From assembly GCF_021049285.1 (NCBI RefSeq), contig NZ_CP088017.1, positions 3,669,380-3,733,379 of the forward strand: 64,000 nt of DNA. The letters are read 5' to 3'. The notes under the pieces are model-generated. The model searched no databases. It saw only the letters and a list, made by a program, of their open reading frames with translations, and had not been told where the DNA came from. This stretch comes from Ruania halotolerans (GTDB lineage Bacteria; Actinomycetota; Actinomycetes; Actinomycetales; Beutenbergiaceae). This document shows, in pieces, positions 36,454-46,154 of the stretch. Numbering within the stretch: the stretch's first letter is position 1; each line of letters begins with the position of its first letter. A program made the position numbers and the translations under genes.

Positions 36454-36578
36454 ACCCCCAGTATCGCCGCTCGGGTCACCTCGCCTGGGGCCGAAGATTC
36501 GGCCCATGAAGCCCGAGGGGTCAATTATTGGGCCCATACTGGAGCCAGGACCCACCCGAACGCGCCCGAAGGAGACGA

Positions 36579-37355
36579 ATGTCCGAGATCGCCAACTGGC
36601 TCATCGACATGGACGGGGTGCTGGTGCACGAGGAGGAGGCGTTACCCGGTGCCGCTGATTTCGTGGCGGCGCTGCGTGAGCGGACGATCCCATTCCAGAT
36701 CCTCACGAATAACTCGATCTACACCCCGCGCGATCTCGCTGCCCGGCTCCAGCACTCCGGAATCGACGTCGACGAGGGCGCGATCTGGACGTCGGCCCTG
36801 GCCACCGCCACCTTCCTCGCCGATCAGGTATCCAGCGGAAGCGCATTCGTGATCGGTGAGGCCGGACTCACCACGGCGCTGTACGAGAAGGGCTACACGC
36901 TCACCAGCTCCTCCCCTGACTACGTCGTGCTCGGGGAGACGCGGACCTACTCCTTCTCCGCGATCACCAAGGCGATCCGGTTCGTCGCCGACGGCGCGCG
37001 GTTCATCGCCACGAACCCAGACGTCACCGGTCCTTCCGCCGAGGGACCACTGCCGGCCACCGGTGCCGTGGCGGCGATGATCACCGCCGCGACCGGACGC
37101 AAACCGTACTTCGTGGGCAAGCCGAACCCGGTGATGATCCGCACCGCTCTGAACCGGATCGATGCCCATTCGGAGCAGACGGCGATGATCGGGGACCGGA
37201 TGGACACCGATATGGTCGCCGGGATGGAAGCCGGACTACGCACATTCCTGGTACTCAGCGGATCTACGAAGGCCGACCAGGTGGAGGCCTATCCCTACCG
37301 CCCCTCCTCCGTGGTGGACGGGATCGGCGATCTGATCGAGATGCTCGAGGGCTGA
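36579..37355 (+). CDS. HAD-IIA (NagD-like) phosphatase
   Basis: 258 residues from the ATG at 36579 (GAAGGAGA before it). Catalytic loop WLIDMDGVLVHEEEALPGA, motif II threonine ILTNNS, the capping domain with FIATNPDVTGPS, lysine in FVGKPNP and the terminal MIGDRMDTDMVAGMEAGL define subclass IIA. Members hydrolyse sugar or nucleotide phosphates; in related organisms the NagD-like gene is a general cytoplasmic phosphatase. Substrate unknown. Confidence 0.88.
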   Translation: MSEIANWLIDMDGVLVHEEEALPGAADFVAALRERTIPFQILTNNSIYTPRDLAARLQHSGIDVDEGAIWTSALATATFLADQVSSGSAFVIGEAGLTTALYEKGYTLTSSSPDYVVLGETRTYSFSAITKAIRFVADGARFIATNPDVTGPSAEGPLPATGAVAAMITAATGRKPYFVGKPNPVMIRTALNRIDAHSEQTAMIGDRMDTDMVAGMEAGLRTFLVLSGSTKADQVEAYPYRPSSVVDGIGDLIEMLEG

Positions 37356-37395
37356 GTACCCGTACGGGCCACACAGGCACGCGAGAGCTGACACG

Positions 37396-37435
37396 CGAAA
37401 GGGTCTGAGACCTGGTCAGGTCTCAGACCCTTTCG
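37396..37435. terminator. Perfect 18-bp hairpin terminator
   Basis: CGAAAGGGTCTGAGACCT pairs exactly with AGGTCTCAGACCCTTTCG around a 4-base loop. It sits between the convergent HAD phosphatase and LemA genes. Confidence 0.85.
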
Positions 37436-37460
37436 TGTGCGTTCTACCGCGGTCCCCTGC

Positions 37461-38204
37461 TCAGCGCTGCGGCGGCGCGGGCGGCTGATAGCCCTCGCCC
37501 GGCTGACCTGGGGGCGGGGACTGGCCGTAGTTCTGAGCAGGTGGCTGCGTGCCCGGCTGTACCGGTGAGTCGGTGGGCATCGGCGCGCGGGCGGGCTGCC
37601 CCTGGGAGTAGACACCGACATTCCCGCCCTGATCCTGGAAGGACACCTGCGGCGCTGTGCGCACGGCTGGGTCGTTCACCTCGAAGTACTCCGCACGGGT
37701 GAAGTTGAACATCCCGGCGATGATGCTGGGCGGGAACGTCTCCACCTTGGTGTTCAGGGTGCGCACATTCGCGTTGTAGAACCGCCGGCCGGCAGCAATC
37801 CGGTCCTCGGTGTTGGTGAGTTCGGCCTGGAGCTGGGTGAAGCTCTGCACCGACTGCAGCTGCGGGTAGTTCTCCGCCACCGCGAACAATCGACCGATCG
37901 CCTGGGAGAGCTGGTCCTCCTGCGCCGCCTGCTGAGCGGGTGTGGTTCCCGGCGATGCAGCCTGGGCGCGAGCACGGGTCACCTCGTCGAAGACGGCGCG
38001 CTCGTGCGCCGCGTACCCCTTCACTGTCTCGATGAGGTTGGGCAGTAGGTCATACCGACGGTGCAGTTCCACATCGATCTGGCGCCACGCTTCCTGCACC
38101 AGGTTCCGCAACTTCACGAAGCCGTTGTAGGTAGCGATCGCCCAGATCACGACGATCAGAACGAGCGCCAGGACCACCAGCAAGATCACGATGCCGACAT
38201 CCAT
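37461..38204 (-). CDS. lemA: LemA family membrane protein
   Basis: 247 residues from the ATG at 38204 (GGAGGTG before it). One N-terminal helix (VGIVILLVVLALVLIVVIW) is followed by the LemA signature NGFVKLRNLVQEAWRQIDVE and RRYDLLPNLIETVKGYAAHE, then a helical bundle. The last 55 residues are a Pro/Gln/Gly tail with no similarity. The protein is probably anchored in the membrane with the bundle outside; its molecular function is unresolved in the family. Confidence 0.93.
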   Translation of the reverse strand: MDVGIVILLVVLALVLIVVIWAIATYNGFVKLRNLVQEAWRQIDVELHRRYDLLPNLIETVKGYAAHERAVFDEVTRARAQAASPGTTPAQQAAQEDQLSQAIGRLFAVAENYPQLQSVQSFTQLQAELTNTEDRIAAGRRFYNANVRTLNTKVETFPPSIIAGMFNFTRAEYFEVNDPAVRTAPQVSFQDQGGNVGVYSQGQPARAPMPTDSPVQPGTQPPAQNYGQSPPPGQPGEGYQPPAPPQR

Positions 38205-38285
38205 GGTGCTCACCTCCATCTCTGATAGTTCCGGCTGAGCTCTCACTCCCCCGGGGGGCACGGTCTGCGCCCCGCTACTTCGACC

Positions 38286-38882
38286 CTACTGGGGTGCGAG
38301 GCCCAGGTCAGCAGCCGAGAGCACCCACAGGTAGGGCAGTTCTGCCCGTTCCACCGCTTCGCGCGCCCCCGTATCGCGATCCACCACGGAGGCTACGGCC
38401 ACCACCTCGGCGCCCGCCCTACGGCAGGCCTCGACCGCCGTCAGGGCACTACCGCCGGTGGTGGAGGTGTCCTCCAGGACCACCACGCGCTTGCCGGCCA
38501 CATCGGGGCCTTCCACCTGACGCTTCATTCCGTGGCCCTTGGCCTCTTTGCGCACGAGGAAGGCGTCCAGGTCGAGGCCGCGGCTGGCGGCGGCGTGCTG
38601 GACGGCGCACACCACCGGGTCCGCGCCCAGGGTGAGCCCTCCGACGGCGTCGATCTCGCCCGGGCCGTAGCCGGATTCTTCGAGCCGGTCCAGCAGCAGA
38701 TGGCCGATCAAGGGGGCCGCTTCGTGGTGCAAGGTGACCCGGCGCATGTCCACGTAGTAGTCGGCTTCCTTGCCGCTGCTGAGCGTGACACGCCCGTGGA
38801 CGACGGCGTGGGCGTTGACGAGATCGGCGAGGCGTTGGGCAGGGGTGCCGGGGGCAGGGCTGCCGGGAGTGTCAGTGGTCAC
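38286..38882 (-). CDS. pyrE: Orotate phosphoribosyltransferase
   Basis: 198 residues from the GTG at 38882. Orotate and PRPP sites are seen in GRVTLSSGKEADYYVDMRR, GGLTLGADPVVCAV, FLVRKEAKGHG and the PRPP loop VVVLEDTSTTGGSALTAV. It makes OMP from orotate, step five of pyrimidine synthesis. The frame continues upstream without a family match. It is divergent from exonuclease III; the gap of about 140 bases holds both promoters. Confidence 0.95.
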   Translation of the reverse strand: MTTDTPGSPAPGTPAQRLADLVNAHAVVHGRVTLSSGKEADYYVDMRRVTLHHEAAPLIGHLLLDRLEESGYGPGEIDAVGGLTLGADPVVCAVQHAAASRGLDLDAFLVRKEAKGHGMKRQVEGPDVAGKRVVVLEDTSTTGGSALTAVEACRRAGAEVVAVASVVDRDTGAREAVERAELPYLWVLSAADLGLAPQ

Positions 38883-39020
38883 GGCCGCCAGGGTATCGCC
38901 CAGCCATGCCGACGCCTGCACGCACGAACGCTGGGGTGTGCGGCAGCACGGGCACCCGATACCGCACAACCCAGCGTTCGCCGGCCGAATCGCGACCCGC
39001 GGCGGGTTACGGTGGCGGGC

Positions 39021-39797
39021 GTGCGAATCGCGAGCTGGAATGTGAACTCGATCCGAGCCCGGGCGGAGCGGGTGACCGCTTGGCTCGAGCGCAACGATGT
39101 TGATGTGCTGCTGGTCCAGGAGACCAAGACCAAGGACGAGACGTTCCCGTATCTCCCGTTCCAGGCGGCCGGCTACGAGGTGGCGCACCACGGCCTGAAC
39201 CAGTGGAACGGCGTCGCCATCTGCTCACGGGTGGGGCTGACGGATGTGGCGCACTCCTTCCCCGGCCAGCCCGGCTGGGGTGAGGGGGATGCGATGGAAG
39301 CCAGGGCGATCGGTGCCACCTGCGCGGGCCTGCGACTGTGGAGCGTCTACGTCCCGAACGGCCGCACCCTGGAGGACCCGCACTACACCTACAAGCTGCG
39401 TTGGCTGGACGCTCTCCGGGAGGCCGCTGCCGGATGGGCCGAGTCCGGTGCTCCCGTGGGCCTGCTCGGCGATTGGAATGTGGCACCGCGTGATGAGGAC
39501 GTGTGGGACATCGCCGTGTTCGAGGGGTCCACGCACGTCTCTGCGGCCGAACGTGCGGCGTTCGACGCCTTCGCCGATGCCGGCTACCGGGAGGTGACGC
39601 GGGAACACCTCCCGCAGGTCTACACCTATTGGGACTATCAACGGCTGCGCTTCCCGAAGAACGAAGGGATGCGGATCGACTTCGCCTGGGCCACCGCTGC
39701 CCTGGCCGATCGCGTGCGCGCTGTGGCGGTCGATCGCGAGGAACGGAAGGGCAAGGGTGCCTCGGACCATGTTCCCGTGGTGCTTGACGTCGAGTAG
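39021..39797 (+). CDS. xth: Exodeoxyribonuclease III (AP endonuclease)
   Basis: 258 residues from the GTG at 39021. The exonuclease III/APE fold motifs are complete: ASWNVNSIRARAERV, LLVQETKTKDETFP, GLLGDWNVAPRDEDVWD, GMRIDFAWAT and KGASDHVPVVLDVE with catalytic Asp/His. It cleaves at abasic sites and trims 3' blocked ends during base-excision repair. It ends in a long hairpin shared with the convergent SRPBCC gene. Confidence 0.94.
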   Translation: MRIASWNVNSIRARAERVTAWLERNDVDVLLVQETKTKDETFPYLPFQAAGYEVAHHGLNQWNGVAICSRVGLTDVAHSFPGQPGWGEGDAMEARAIGATCAGLRLWSVYVPNGRTLEDPHYTYKLRWLDALREAAAGWAESGAPVGLLGDWNVAPRDEDVWDIAVFEGSTHVSAAERAAFDAFADAGYREVTREHLPQVYTYWDYQRLRFPKNEGMRIDFAWATAALADRVRAVAVDREERKGKGASDHVPVVLDVE

Positions 39798-39816
39798 CAC
39801 ACCGATCTTCCCCGCA

Positions 39817-39895
39817 CTCACCCCTCCGCGAGTGCGGCGAATCTCGGCTAATCTCACGAAATGAGCGAGATGGGCCGCACTCGCGGAGAGGTGAG
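39817..39895. terminator. Very long hairpin, bidirectional terminator
   Basis: A 30-base arm starting CTCACCCCTCCGCGAGTGCG pairs with the inverse arm at 39866-39895 with about three mismatches and a 19-base loop. It lies between the convergent xth and SRPBCC genes. Confidence 0.8.
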
Positions 39896-39918
39896 GGCTG
39901 CGGGTCAGGAGGAGCGCC

Positions 39919-40398
39919 TCAGGCGCCCATCTCCTTGCCGGTCTCGACCAGGGTCTTCAGGCCGGACAGGCACCACGGCCAGCCGCCGCCACCCTGCGCC
40001 GGCTCGCCCCCACCGGCGACCTCCGCGGCCAGCTCCGGGGCCGCCGTCAGGTCATGCGTGAGCACCACCTGGGTGAGACCCGAGGGGTACTCGGTGAGCT
40101 CCCAGGTCAGACGGGTCGGTGCCTTGTCCGGGTGCCAGGACGGGGACCAGTCGAGCACCAGGCGGGTCGGTTCGTCCACCTCCACCACGGTGCCGCTGAC
40201 GGCGACGTCCCCCATGCCCATCTCCTTCATCTCGGCGGTGGTGAGGTTGCGATAGGCGCCGCCCGGCCGCAGGTCGTACTCGGACTCGCCGCCATATCCC
40301 CATCGGGTGGTGTACTCCGACTCCGTGATCGCCTTCCAGATGGTGGCGGCAGGGGCGTGGATGTAGATGCTGTAGACCTGGATCAGGTTCTCACTCAT
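39919..40398 (-). CDS. SRPBCC (AHSA1-like) domain protein
   Basis: 159 residues. The START-like fold is seen in VYSIYIHAPAATIWKAITES, LRPGGAYRNLTTAEM, VSGTVVEVDEPTRLVLDWSP and LTWELTEYPSGLTQVVLTHD. Such small ligand-binding proteins often pair with ArsR regulators, as here: the start overlaps the ArsR stop by four bases. Ligand unknown; it probably helps detoxify or sense a hydrophobic compound. Confidence 0.85.
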   Translation of the reverse strand: MSENLIQVYSIYIHAPAATIWKAITESEYTTRWGYGGESEYDLRPGGAYRNLTTAEMKEMGMGDVAVSGTVVEVDEPTRLVLDWSPSWHPDKAPTRLTWELTEYPSGLTQVVLTHDLTAAPELAAEVAGGGEPAQGGGGWPWCLSGLKTLVETGKEMGA

Positions 40399-40778
40399 TG
40401 TTCGTCCTTCGGTTCAGGGTCTGGCCGGCCCGAGAGGTCCGGCTCAGATCGTTCGATGCGTTCCTTCAAGCCGAGGAGGACGGAGGCGATCCCCGCTCGC
40501 TCGGTGTACTTGCCGATCCACCGCTGGTGGATCTGCTGGATCGGGACAGGGTTGAGGTAGTGCAACTTGGCCCGCCCCTGCTTGCGCGTGAGGACCAGAT
40601 CGGCGTGCTCCAGTAGTCGCAGGTGCTTCGCCACGCCGAATCGGGTCATCTCGACGTGCTCATTGACGGCGGTCTCCAGCTCGCCGAGCGAGCGACCGTC
40701 CCGTTCGAACAGCAGGTCCAGGAGGAGCCGGCGGACCGGGTCCGCCAGCGCCTTGAACACGGGGTCGTCGTTGAGCAC
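40395..40778 (-). CDS. ArsR-family winged-helix repressor
   Basis: 127 residues: MLNDDPVFKALADPVRRLLL, MTRFGVAKHLRLLEHADLVL and RKQGRAKLHYLNPVPIQQIH form the ArsR winged helix. No metal-binding cysteine cluster is present, so it belongs to the non-metal type that partners SRPBCC proteins. A perfect palindrome 14 bases upstream of the start is a plausible autoregulatory operator. Confidence 0.88.
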   Translation of the reverse strand: MLNDDPVFKALADPVRRLLLDLLFERDGRSLGELETAVNEHVEMTRFGVAKHLRLLEHADLVLTRKQGRAKLHYLNPVPIQQIHQRWIGKYTERAGIASVLLGLKERIERSEPDLSGRPDPEPKDEQ

Positions 40779-40791
40779 ACGATCACTTTAG

Positions 40792-40807
40792 GTGACCATA
40801 TGGTCAC
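40792..40807. promoter_or_regulatory. Perfect 16-bp palindrome, ArsR operator candidate
   Basis: GTGACCATATGGTCAC, 14 bases before the ArsR start and close enough to its promoter for repression. ArsR dimers bind such inverted repeats. Confidence 0.65.
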
Positions 40808-40857
40808 ATGTCAATGATCGGTGAACGGTGCCGAACCGGGCGGGCTAAGGTCGAGCC

Positions 40858-41907
40858 ATGAACGAACCCGGTGAGCCCCAGGAACCGGCGCGGGAGGGGC
40901 CCACGAATCCAGACCACGGCGGGTGGGCGGACCCGCACTCGTGGGGCGCCTCAGGCGCTGAGCGGACGGCACCCTGGCCTGTGCCGGGTCCCGCACCTGC
41001 TGACACACCGACGGGCCATCATGCTGGCCCCTCATCCCCGGACCGGAGCAGCCCACTCGCCGGTAATCAACCCGCGCCACCGGTTCATTCACCCTTCGGG
41101 GCACCCATTCCGAACCAGACCCCCGCCGCGCCGTCGGCCCCGAACGCGGGAGCGCCAGCGGGCGAACCCCACCTCCCGCCGATCCCCCAGGCACCCCAGG
41201 CGGCGCCACCACCTGGCCCCGTGGGGCAGAGCATGTACGGCGCCCGCCCGGCACCAGAGCCCGCACCCAATCAGGGCTCCTACGGCGCATTCACCTTTCC
41301 GGTGATGCAGCGCGCGAAGGTCGAGCCGACGGCGGTCGCCTCCGTGGCCACGGTGCTCCTCGGACCCGTCGCGGTACTGCTCGGCATGATCGCCCGGGGC
41401 CGGGTCCGCCGGTTCCGTCGCCGCAGCATGGGCCTGGCCTGGACCGGGATCGGACTTGGTGCCTTCTTCACCGTCGCGTGGGTTCTGGTGGCGGTGGTGC
41501 TCGCCGGTAACGGCACCATCGACCGGCTCACCGAGCGACCCGAGGCAGGGGACGTGACCGCCGCTCGCACTGTGGGAGCGAGCAATGTGGCCGTGGGCAA
41601 TTGCATCGAATTCCTGCCGCCGGGGGAGATCGTCGGCGAAGTGCGCCTGGTGCCGTGTGCGCGACAGCACATCGCCCAGGCCGTCTCCAGTCACGAGCTC
41701 ACCGGCGACTTCCCCGGCGCCGCCGCCGTCGCCGAGCAGGCACTCGAGGTGTGTGAGGCCGACGTCAACGAGCTGGCCGGCACCATCGCCCTGACCCCGT
41801 GGTACCTCGCCCCTTCCGAGGAGGCGTGGAACCAGGGAGTCACTGACGTCCTCTGCCTGGCGCGCGGCGCGTCAGGTCCATTCGAGGGTGACCTGCTGAC
41901 CGGTTGA
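40858..41907 (+). CDS. DUF4190 membrane protein with C-terminal Septum_form domain
   Basis: 349 residues. A proline-rich cytoplasmic N-terminus of about 145 residues is followed by a pair of helices ([43 protein letters not shown]), the DUF4190 hairpin, and an extracellular domain with [32 protein letters not shown] and [10 protein letters not shown] (paired cysteines). This is the Septum_form arrangement known from actinobacteria and associated by name with division septum or cell-surface functions. A homologous second gene follows at 41992. Confidence 0.75.
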   Translation: MNEPGEPQEPAREGPTNPDHGGWADPHSWGASGAERTAPWPVPGPAPADTPTGHHAGPSSPDRSSPLAGNQPAPPVHSPFGAPIPNQTPAAPSAPNAGAPAGEPHLPPIPQAPQAAPPPGPVGQSMYGARPAPEPAPNQGSYGAFTFPVMQRAKVEPTAVASVATVLLGPVAVLLGMIARGRVRRFRRRSMGLAWTGIGLGAFFTVAWVLVAVVLAGNGTIDRLTERPEAGDVTAARTVGASNVAVGNCIEFLPPGEIVGEVRLVPCARQHIAQAVSSHELTGDFPGAAAVAEQALEVCEADVNELAGTIALTPWYLAPSEEAWNQGVTDVLCLARGASGPFEGDLLTG

Positions 41908-41991
41908 GGCCGAAGCCCTGTGATTCGAATGGGCAGTTCTGCCGAGGAGCCTGTGTGGCGCGCTGGGGCGGGCGCCTCGTAGGCTGCCCAT

Positions 41992-42935
41992 ATGACGACG
42001 CCGTGGGATCCTCAACAGCCGCAGCAGCCCGGGCAACAACCGGGGTACGGGCAACAGCCCCACCGGGATATGGCCAACCCGCGCAGCAGCCCCAGCAACC
42101 CGGGTACGGCCAGCCCGCGCATGGGCAGCAACCGGCCCACGGCCAGCAGCCTGGGTACGGCCAACAGCCTGGGTACGGCCAGCAATCCGGGCAGCCCGGA
42201 TATGGGCAGCCGACCTACGGACAACCCGGCTACGGGCAGGCGGGCTATGACCAGACTGCCCCATTTGGGCACGGCGGGCAGCCGGGTTTCGGTGGTCCTC
42301 CTGCGCCGAAGAGCAAGGCACCGCTCATCATCGGCGCCGTGGTGCTCGTTCTCGTCCTGGCGATCGGGGGATTCTTCGCCGTGCAGGCCCTCAGCGGGAG
42401 TGACGACCCCACCGCGGCACCAGCCACCTCCGATCCGGCCACCGATGAACCAGCCACCGATGAACCAGCCACCGACGAGCCCGCCACCGACCAGCCCACT
42501 GATGAGGATCCTGGAACCGACGAGCTGAACAATCCGAATGACGTGACCGAGGCCGCACCGATCGTGGACGTCGATCTCCTTCCGGGCAACTGCCTCGAGT
42601 CGACCGAACGGGACAGTCGCCAGCGCCTCCAGCAGGTTCCGTGCAACGGTCCGCACGCGGCAGAGGTCTACGCCGAGCAGATCGTGGACGAATCCGAGTA
42701 TCCGGAGTTCCCGGGCGAGGACGTCTTCCGCGACGAGTCCGACCCGTTCTGCCTGGAGGAACTCCGGCGGTTGCTGCCCAGCGATATGGACACCACGCCG
42801 CTGTCCTACTTGGCCCTGTACCCCTCGCAGGACACCTGGGATACGGGTGACCGCAAGTTCACCTGCATCGCCTCCGTCGACGATGAGTTCTCGATGCAGG
42901 GAACCTTCGTCACCGGGGACGTCGTGATCAGCTGA
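41992..42935 (+). pseudogene. Septum_form-domain membrane protein, frameshifted at a C run
   Basis: The start [20 protein letters not shown] is in one frame up to about 42058; the rest of the protein ([18 protein letters not shown] repeats, helix [33 protein letters not shown] repeats, Septum_form domain [13 protein letters not shown] to [12 protein letters not shown]) is in another. One extra C in the run CCCC at 42058-42061 would join them into about 314 residues. Either a real one-base deletion, a phase-variable run, or a sequence error. The domain downstream is intact and looks conserved. Confidence 0.75.
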
Positions 42936-42960
42936 GGCGGCGCACGAACAGCACCTACCC

Positions 42961-43011
42961 AGGAATCGCTCGCCGTGGCGGCCTCAGCGGCCAGAACGGC
43001 GAGCGATTCCT
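42961..43011. terminator. Perfect 16-bp hairpin terminator
   Basis: AGGAATCGCTCGCCGT pairs exactly with ACGGCGAGCGATTCCT around a 19-base loop, which itself contains GGCC repeats. It lies between the Septum_form gene and the convergent clpB. Confidence 0.8.
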
Positions 43012-43025
43012 GTTGAGGGCGGGAG

Positions 43026-45620
43026 TCAGCCGGCGGTGAGCACCAGGCCTGGCTCATCCAACGAGGTGGGCCGGTCCACCGTCACCGAACCACCGTCGCT
43101 CACCTCGCCGGCGAGCAGCATCTTGGCGAGCTGATCGCCGATCTCACGCTGCACCAGCCGGCGCAACGGCCGAGCCCCGTATGCCGGGTCATATCCCTCG
43201 AGCGCCAGCCACTCGCGAGCCGCGGCTGTCACGTCGAGAGTGAGCCGCCGGTCCGTGAGCCGTGCCGCCATCCGTTCCAGTTGGAGATCGACGATGCTAC
43301 CCAGCTGATCGAGCGTGAGTGCGTCGAACACGACCACTTCGTCAAGCCGGTTCAGGAACTCGGGTTTGAACGAGGCGCGGACCGCGTCCAGCACCCGTTC
43401 CCGCTTCTGCGCCGTCTCCAACGTGGCATCTACGAGGAACTGCGACCCGAGGTTCGACGTCAGCACCAGGATGGTGTTGCGGAAGTCCACGGTGCGCCCT
43501 TGACCGTCGGTGAGGCGGCCGTCGTCGAGCACCTGCAGCAGGATGTCGAAGACCTCCGGGTGCGCCTTCTCCACCTCGTCCAGCAGCACCACCGAGTACG
43601 GTCGGCGGCGGACCGCCTCCGTGAGCTGACCACCCTCCTCGTACCCGACGTACCCGGGAGGTGCACCGACCAGACGCGCCACGGAGTGCTTCTCGCCGTA
43701 CTCACTCATGTCGATGCGCACGATGGCGCGCTCGTCATCGAAGAGGAAGTCCGCGAGTGACTTGGCCAACTCGGTCTTGCCTACGCCGGTGGGGCCGAGG
43801 AAGAGGAAGGAACCGGTCGGGCGATCCGGGTCCGAAATGCCGGCCCGGGAGCGCCGCACCGCATCGGAGACGGAGCGAACGGCCTCAGCCTGTCCGATCA
43901 GGCGTTTGCCGAGCTCATCTTCCATGTGCAGTAGTTTCTGGGTCTCCCCCTCGAGTAGCCGCCCGGTGGGGATACCCGTCCAGGCTCCGACCACCTCGGC
44001 GATCTCCTCGACGCCCACGTGATCGGCGATCATCGGGTCCACCGTGGCGCTCGAGTTCGATTCGGCCGCCTCAGCTTCGGCGATCTGGTGCTCCACTGCG
44101 GGAATCTCCCCGTAGAGCAGACGTGAGGCCTTTTCCAGATCGCCCTCACGCTGGGCACGTTCGGCATCGGTACGCATCGAGTCGAGTTGGGCTTTCAGGT
44201 CACCGACCCGGTTGTGCCCGGCCTTCTCGGCCTCCCACCGCGCGTTGAGTGCGGCGAGTTCCTCCGAGCGGTCGGCGAGATCGGCGCGCAGCTTCTCCAG
44301 GCGGGCGATCGAGGCCTCGTCGTCAGAACCCGAGAGGTAGGACTCCTCCATCCTCAACCGGTCCACGGCGCGGCGAAGTTCGTCGATCTCCACCGGGGAG
44401 GAGTCCAGCTCCATCCGCAGGCGAGACGCGGCCTCGTCGATCAGGTCGATCGCCTTGTCCGGCAGCTGGCGCCCGCTGATGTACCGGTCAGAGAGCTGGG
44501 CGGCAGCCACCAGGGCGCCGTCGGCAATCGTGACCTGGTGGTGTGCCTCGTACTTGGGTGCGATCCCGCGCAGGATCGCCACGGTGTCCTCCACGGAGGG
44601 CTCACCCACGAACACCTGCTGGAATCGGCGCTCCAGCGCCGGATCGGATTCCACGTGCTCGCGGAACTCGTCCAGCGTGGTCGCACCGACCATGCGCAGC
44701 TCACCACGAGCGAGCATTGGTTTGAGCATGTTGCCGGCGTCCATCGATCCTTCGGAGGCCCCGGCGCCCACCACAGTGTGCAACTCGTCGATGAAGGTGA
44801 CGATCTCGCCGTCGGAGCTCTTGATCTCATCCAGGACGGCCTTGAGGCGCTCCTCGAACTCACCGCGGTACTTCGCCCCGGCCACCATGGCGGCCAAGTC
44901 GAGGGAGATCAGGCGCTTGTCCCGCAATGAGTCCGGCACGTCCCCGTCCACGATCCGCTGCGCGAGGCCCTCCACCACGGCAGTCTTACCCACGCCGGGT
45001 TCGCCGATCAGCACCGGGTTGTTCTTGGTACGCCGGGAGAGGACCTGCACCACCCGGCGGATCTCGGAATCACGCCCGATGATCGGATCGATCCTGCCCT
45101 CGCGCGCGGCAGCGGTCAGGTCCACGCCGTACTTCTCCAATGCCTGGAAGGTGCCTTCCGGATCCGGCGAGGTCACCCGGGCAGAGCCGCGCACCTGCGG
45201 CAGCGCCGCAAGCAGCTGATCGCGCGATGCCCCCGCCGAGCGGAGCGCCTCACCCACACCCGCCGAGTCCTTGGCCAGGCCGAGAAGGAGGTGCTCGGTC
45301 GAAACGTACTCGTCTCCGAGCGCCTTCGCCTCACCCTCTGCGGCCTCGATCGCCGTGAGCATGGCGCGCGACATCCGCGGCTGGGTCACCGAGGCCCCGG
45401 CCGCCGCCGGAAGAGTGGCCGCCATTCCCTGGGCCTGATCGGCGAGGTGCCCGCGGTCGGCGCCCACGGCGCCGAGCAGGGCGACGGCGACCCCGTCCGT
45501 CTGGTCAAGAAGCGCACCCAACAGGTGCACGGGTTCGAGTTGCGCGTGGCCTGCGCGGGTGGCGGCCTGAACTGCGGCCGCGACCGCTTCCTGTGACTTG
45601 GTGGTGAGCTTGGTGTCCAT
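43026..45620 (-). CDS. clpB: ATP-dependent disaggregase chaperone ClpB
   Basis: 864 residues, full length. The N-terminal repeat domain ([34 protein letters not shown]) is followed by NBD1 (GEPGVGKT), the long middle coiled coil from about 400-530 (heptad-rich [16 protein letters not shown]), and NBD2 ([19 protein letters not shown] with the pore segment [13 protein letters not shown]). It rescues heat-aggregated proteins with DnaK. A HAIR element lies 46 bases upstream, implying HspR repression. Confidence 0.97.
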   Translation of the reverse strand: MDTKLTTKSQEAVAAAVQAATRAGHAQLEPVHLLGALLDQTDGVAVALLGAVGADRGHLADQAQGMAATLPAAAGASVTQPRMSRAMLTAIEAAEGEAKALGDEYVSTEHLLLGLAKDSAGVGEALRSAGASRDQLLAALPQVRGSARVTSPDPEGTFQALEKYGVDLTAAAREGRIDPIIGRDSEIRRVVQVLSRRTKNNPVLIGEPGVGKTAVVEGLAQRIVDGDVPDSLRDKRLISLDLAAMVAGAKYRGEFEERLKAVLDEIKSSDGEIVTFIDELHTVVGAGASEGSMDAGNMLKPMLARGELRMVGATTLDEFREHVESDPALERRFQQVFVGEPSVEDTVAILRGIAPKYEAHHQVTIADGALVAAAQLSDRYISGRQLPDKAIDLIDEAASRLRMELDSSPVEIDELRRAVDRLRMEESYLSGSDDEASIARLEKLRADLADRSEELAALNARWEAEKAGHNRVGDLKAQLDSMRTDAERAQREGDLEKASRLLYGEIPAVEHQIAEAEAAESNSSATVDPMIADHVGVEEIAEVVGAWTGIPTGRLLEGETQKLLHMEDELGKRLIGQAEAVRSVSDAVRRSRAGISDPDRPTGSFLFLGPTGVGKTELAKSLADFLFDDERAIVRIDMSEYGEKHSVARLVGAPPGYVGYEEGGQLTEAVRRRPYSVVLLDEVEKAHPEVFDILLQVLDDGRLTDGQGRTVDFRNTILVLTSNLGSQFLVDATLETAQKRERVLDAVRASFKPEFLNRLDEVVVFDALTLDQLGSIVDLQLERMAARLTDRRLTLDVTAAAREWLALEGYDPAYGARPLRRLVQREIGDQLAKMLLAGEVSDGGSVTVDRPTSLDEPGLVLTAG

Positions 45621-45665
45621 CGATCCTCCGATAGGTCAGTGTCTGACCGATACAACGAGACCAGG

Positions 45666-45686
45666 GTTGAGTCTATTCCACTCAAG
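45666..45686 (-). promoter_or_regulatory. HAIR element (HspR operator) upstream of clpB
   Basis: TTGAGT-CTATTCC-ACTCAAG fits the consensus CTTGAGT-N7-ACTCAAG, with one mismatch at the outer base. HspR uses this site to repress clpB and dnaK operons in actinobacteria. Confidence 0.85.
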
Positions 45687-45810
45687 TCTGCATCATGCCC
45701 GCAGCGTCGCGCTCCTGGCCAGCCGCCCTATGCACCGGTCGCCCAGTGGGACACACTGTGCCTCAAGGCACGGGCCCGTGCCTGAACCAGCGGACGAGAG
45801 GGAGCGGCAG

Positions 45811-46005
45811 ATGGGGCGATTCGAGGACATCAAGAACAAGGCCACCGAGGCATTGCGGGACGAGGAGAAGACCGACCGGGGCCTCGACTCCGCGGCGAAT
45901 TTCGTCAATGAGAAGACCAGTGGTCAGCATGCCGACAAGGTCGCCAAGGCGCGGGACTTCCTGGACGACAAGCTCGGGGACAACGACGGCAGAGCACAGC
46001 ACTGA
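45811..46005 (+). CDS. Rv0909-family small antitoxin-like protein
   Basis: 64 residues from the ATG at 45811 (GGAGCGGCAG before it): charged, helical, MGRFEDIKNKATEALRDEEK with NEKTSGQHADKVAKARDFLD. This matches the short Rv0909-type proteins labelled as putative antitoxins. No toxin (Rv0910-like SRPBCC) gene is adjacent, so a toxin-antitoxin role here is doubtful; it could be a CsbD-like stress protein. It is divergent from clpB. Confidence 0.65.
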   Translation: MGRFEDIKNKATEALRDEEKTDRGLDSAANFVNEKTSGQHADKVAKARDFLDDKLGDNDGRAQH

Positions 46006-46034
46006 GGGAACGTCGCGCGAGTTCTTCCGCGCAT

Positions 46035-46069
46035 GAACGGCCGGCCTACGCTCCGCGGGCCGGCCGTTC
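46035..46069. terminator. Perfect 12-bp hairpin
   Basis: GAACGGCCGGCC / GGCCGGCCGTTC with an 11-base loop, 30 bases after the Rv0909-like stop. Confidence 0.7.
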
Positions 46070-46081
46070 GACGTGTCGGCG

Positions 46082-46118
46082 GCCACGCGTGGCAGGCGGT
46101 ATCGGGGCCACGCGTGGC
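46082..46118. promoter_or_regulatory. Duplicated 12-bp palindrome upstream of the HIT gene
   Basis: GCCACGCGTGGC occurs at 46082-46093 and again at 46107-46118. The centre-to-centre distance of 25 bases is near two and a half helical turns. No protein is known to me for this exact site. Confidence 0.55.
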
Positions 46119-46154
46119 AGTCGCCGACCGCACCATGCCTGACACGATGGGGCC

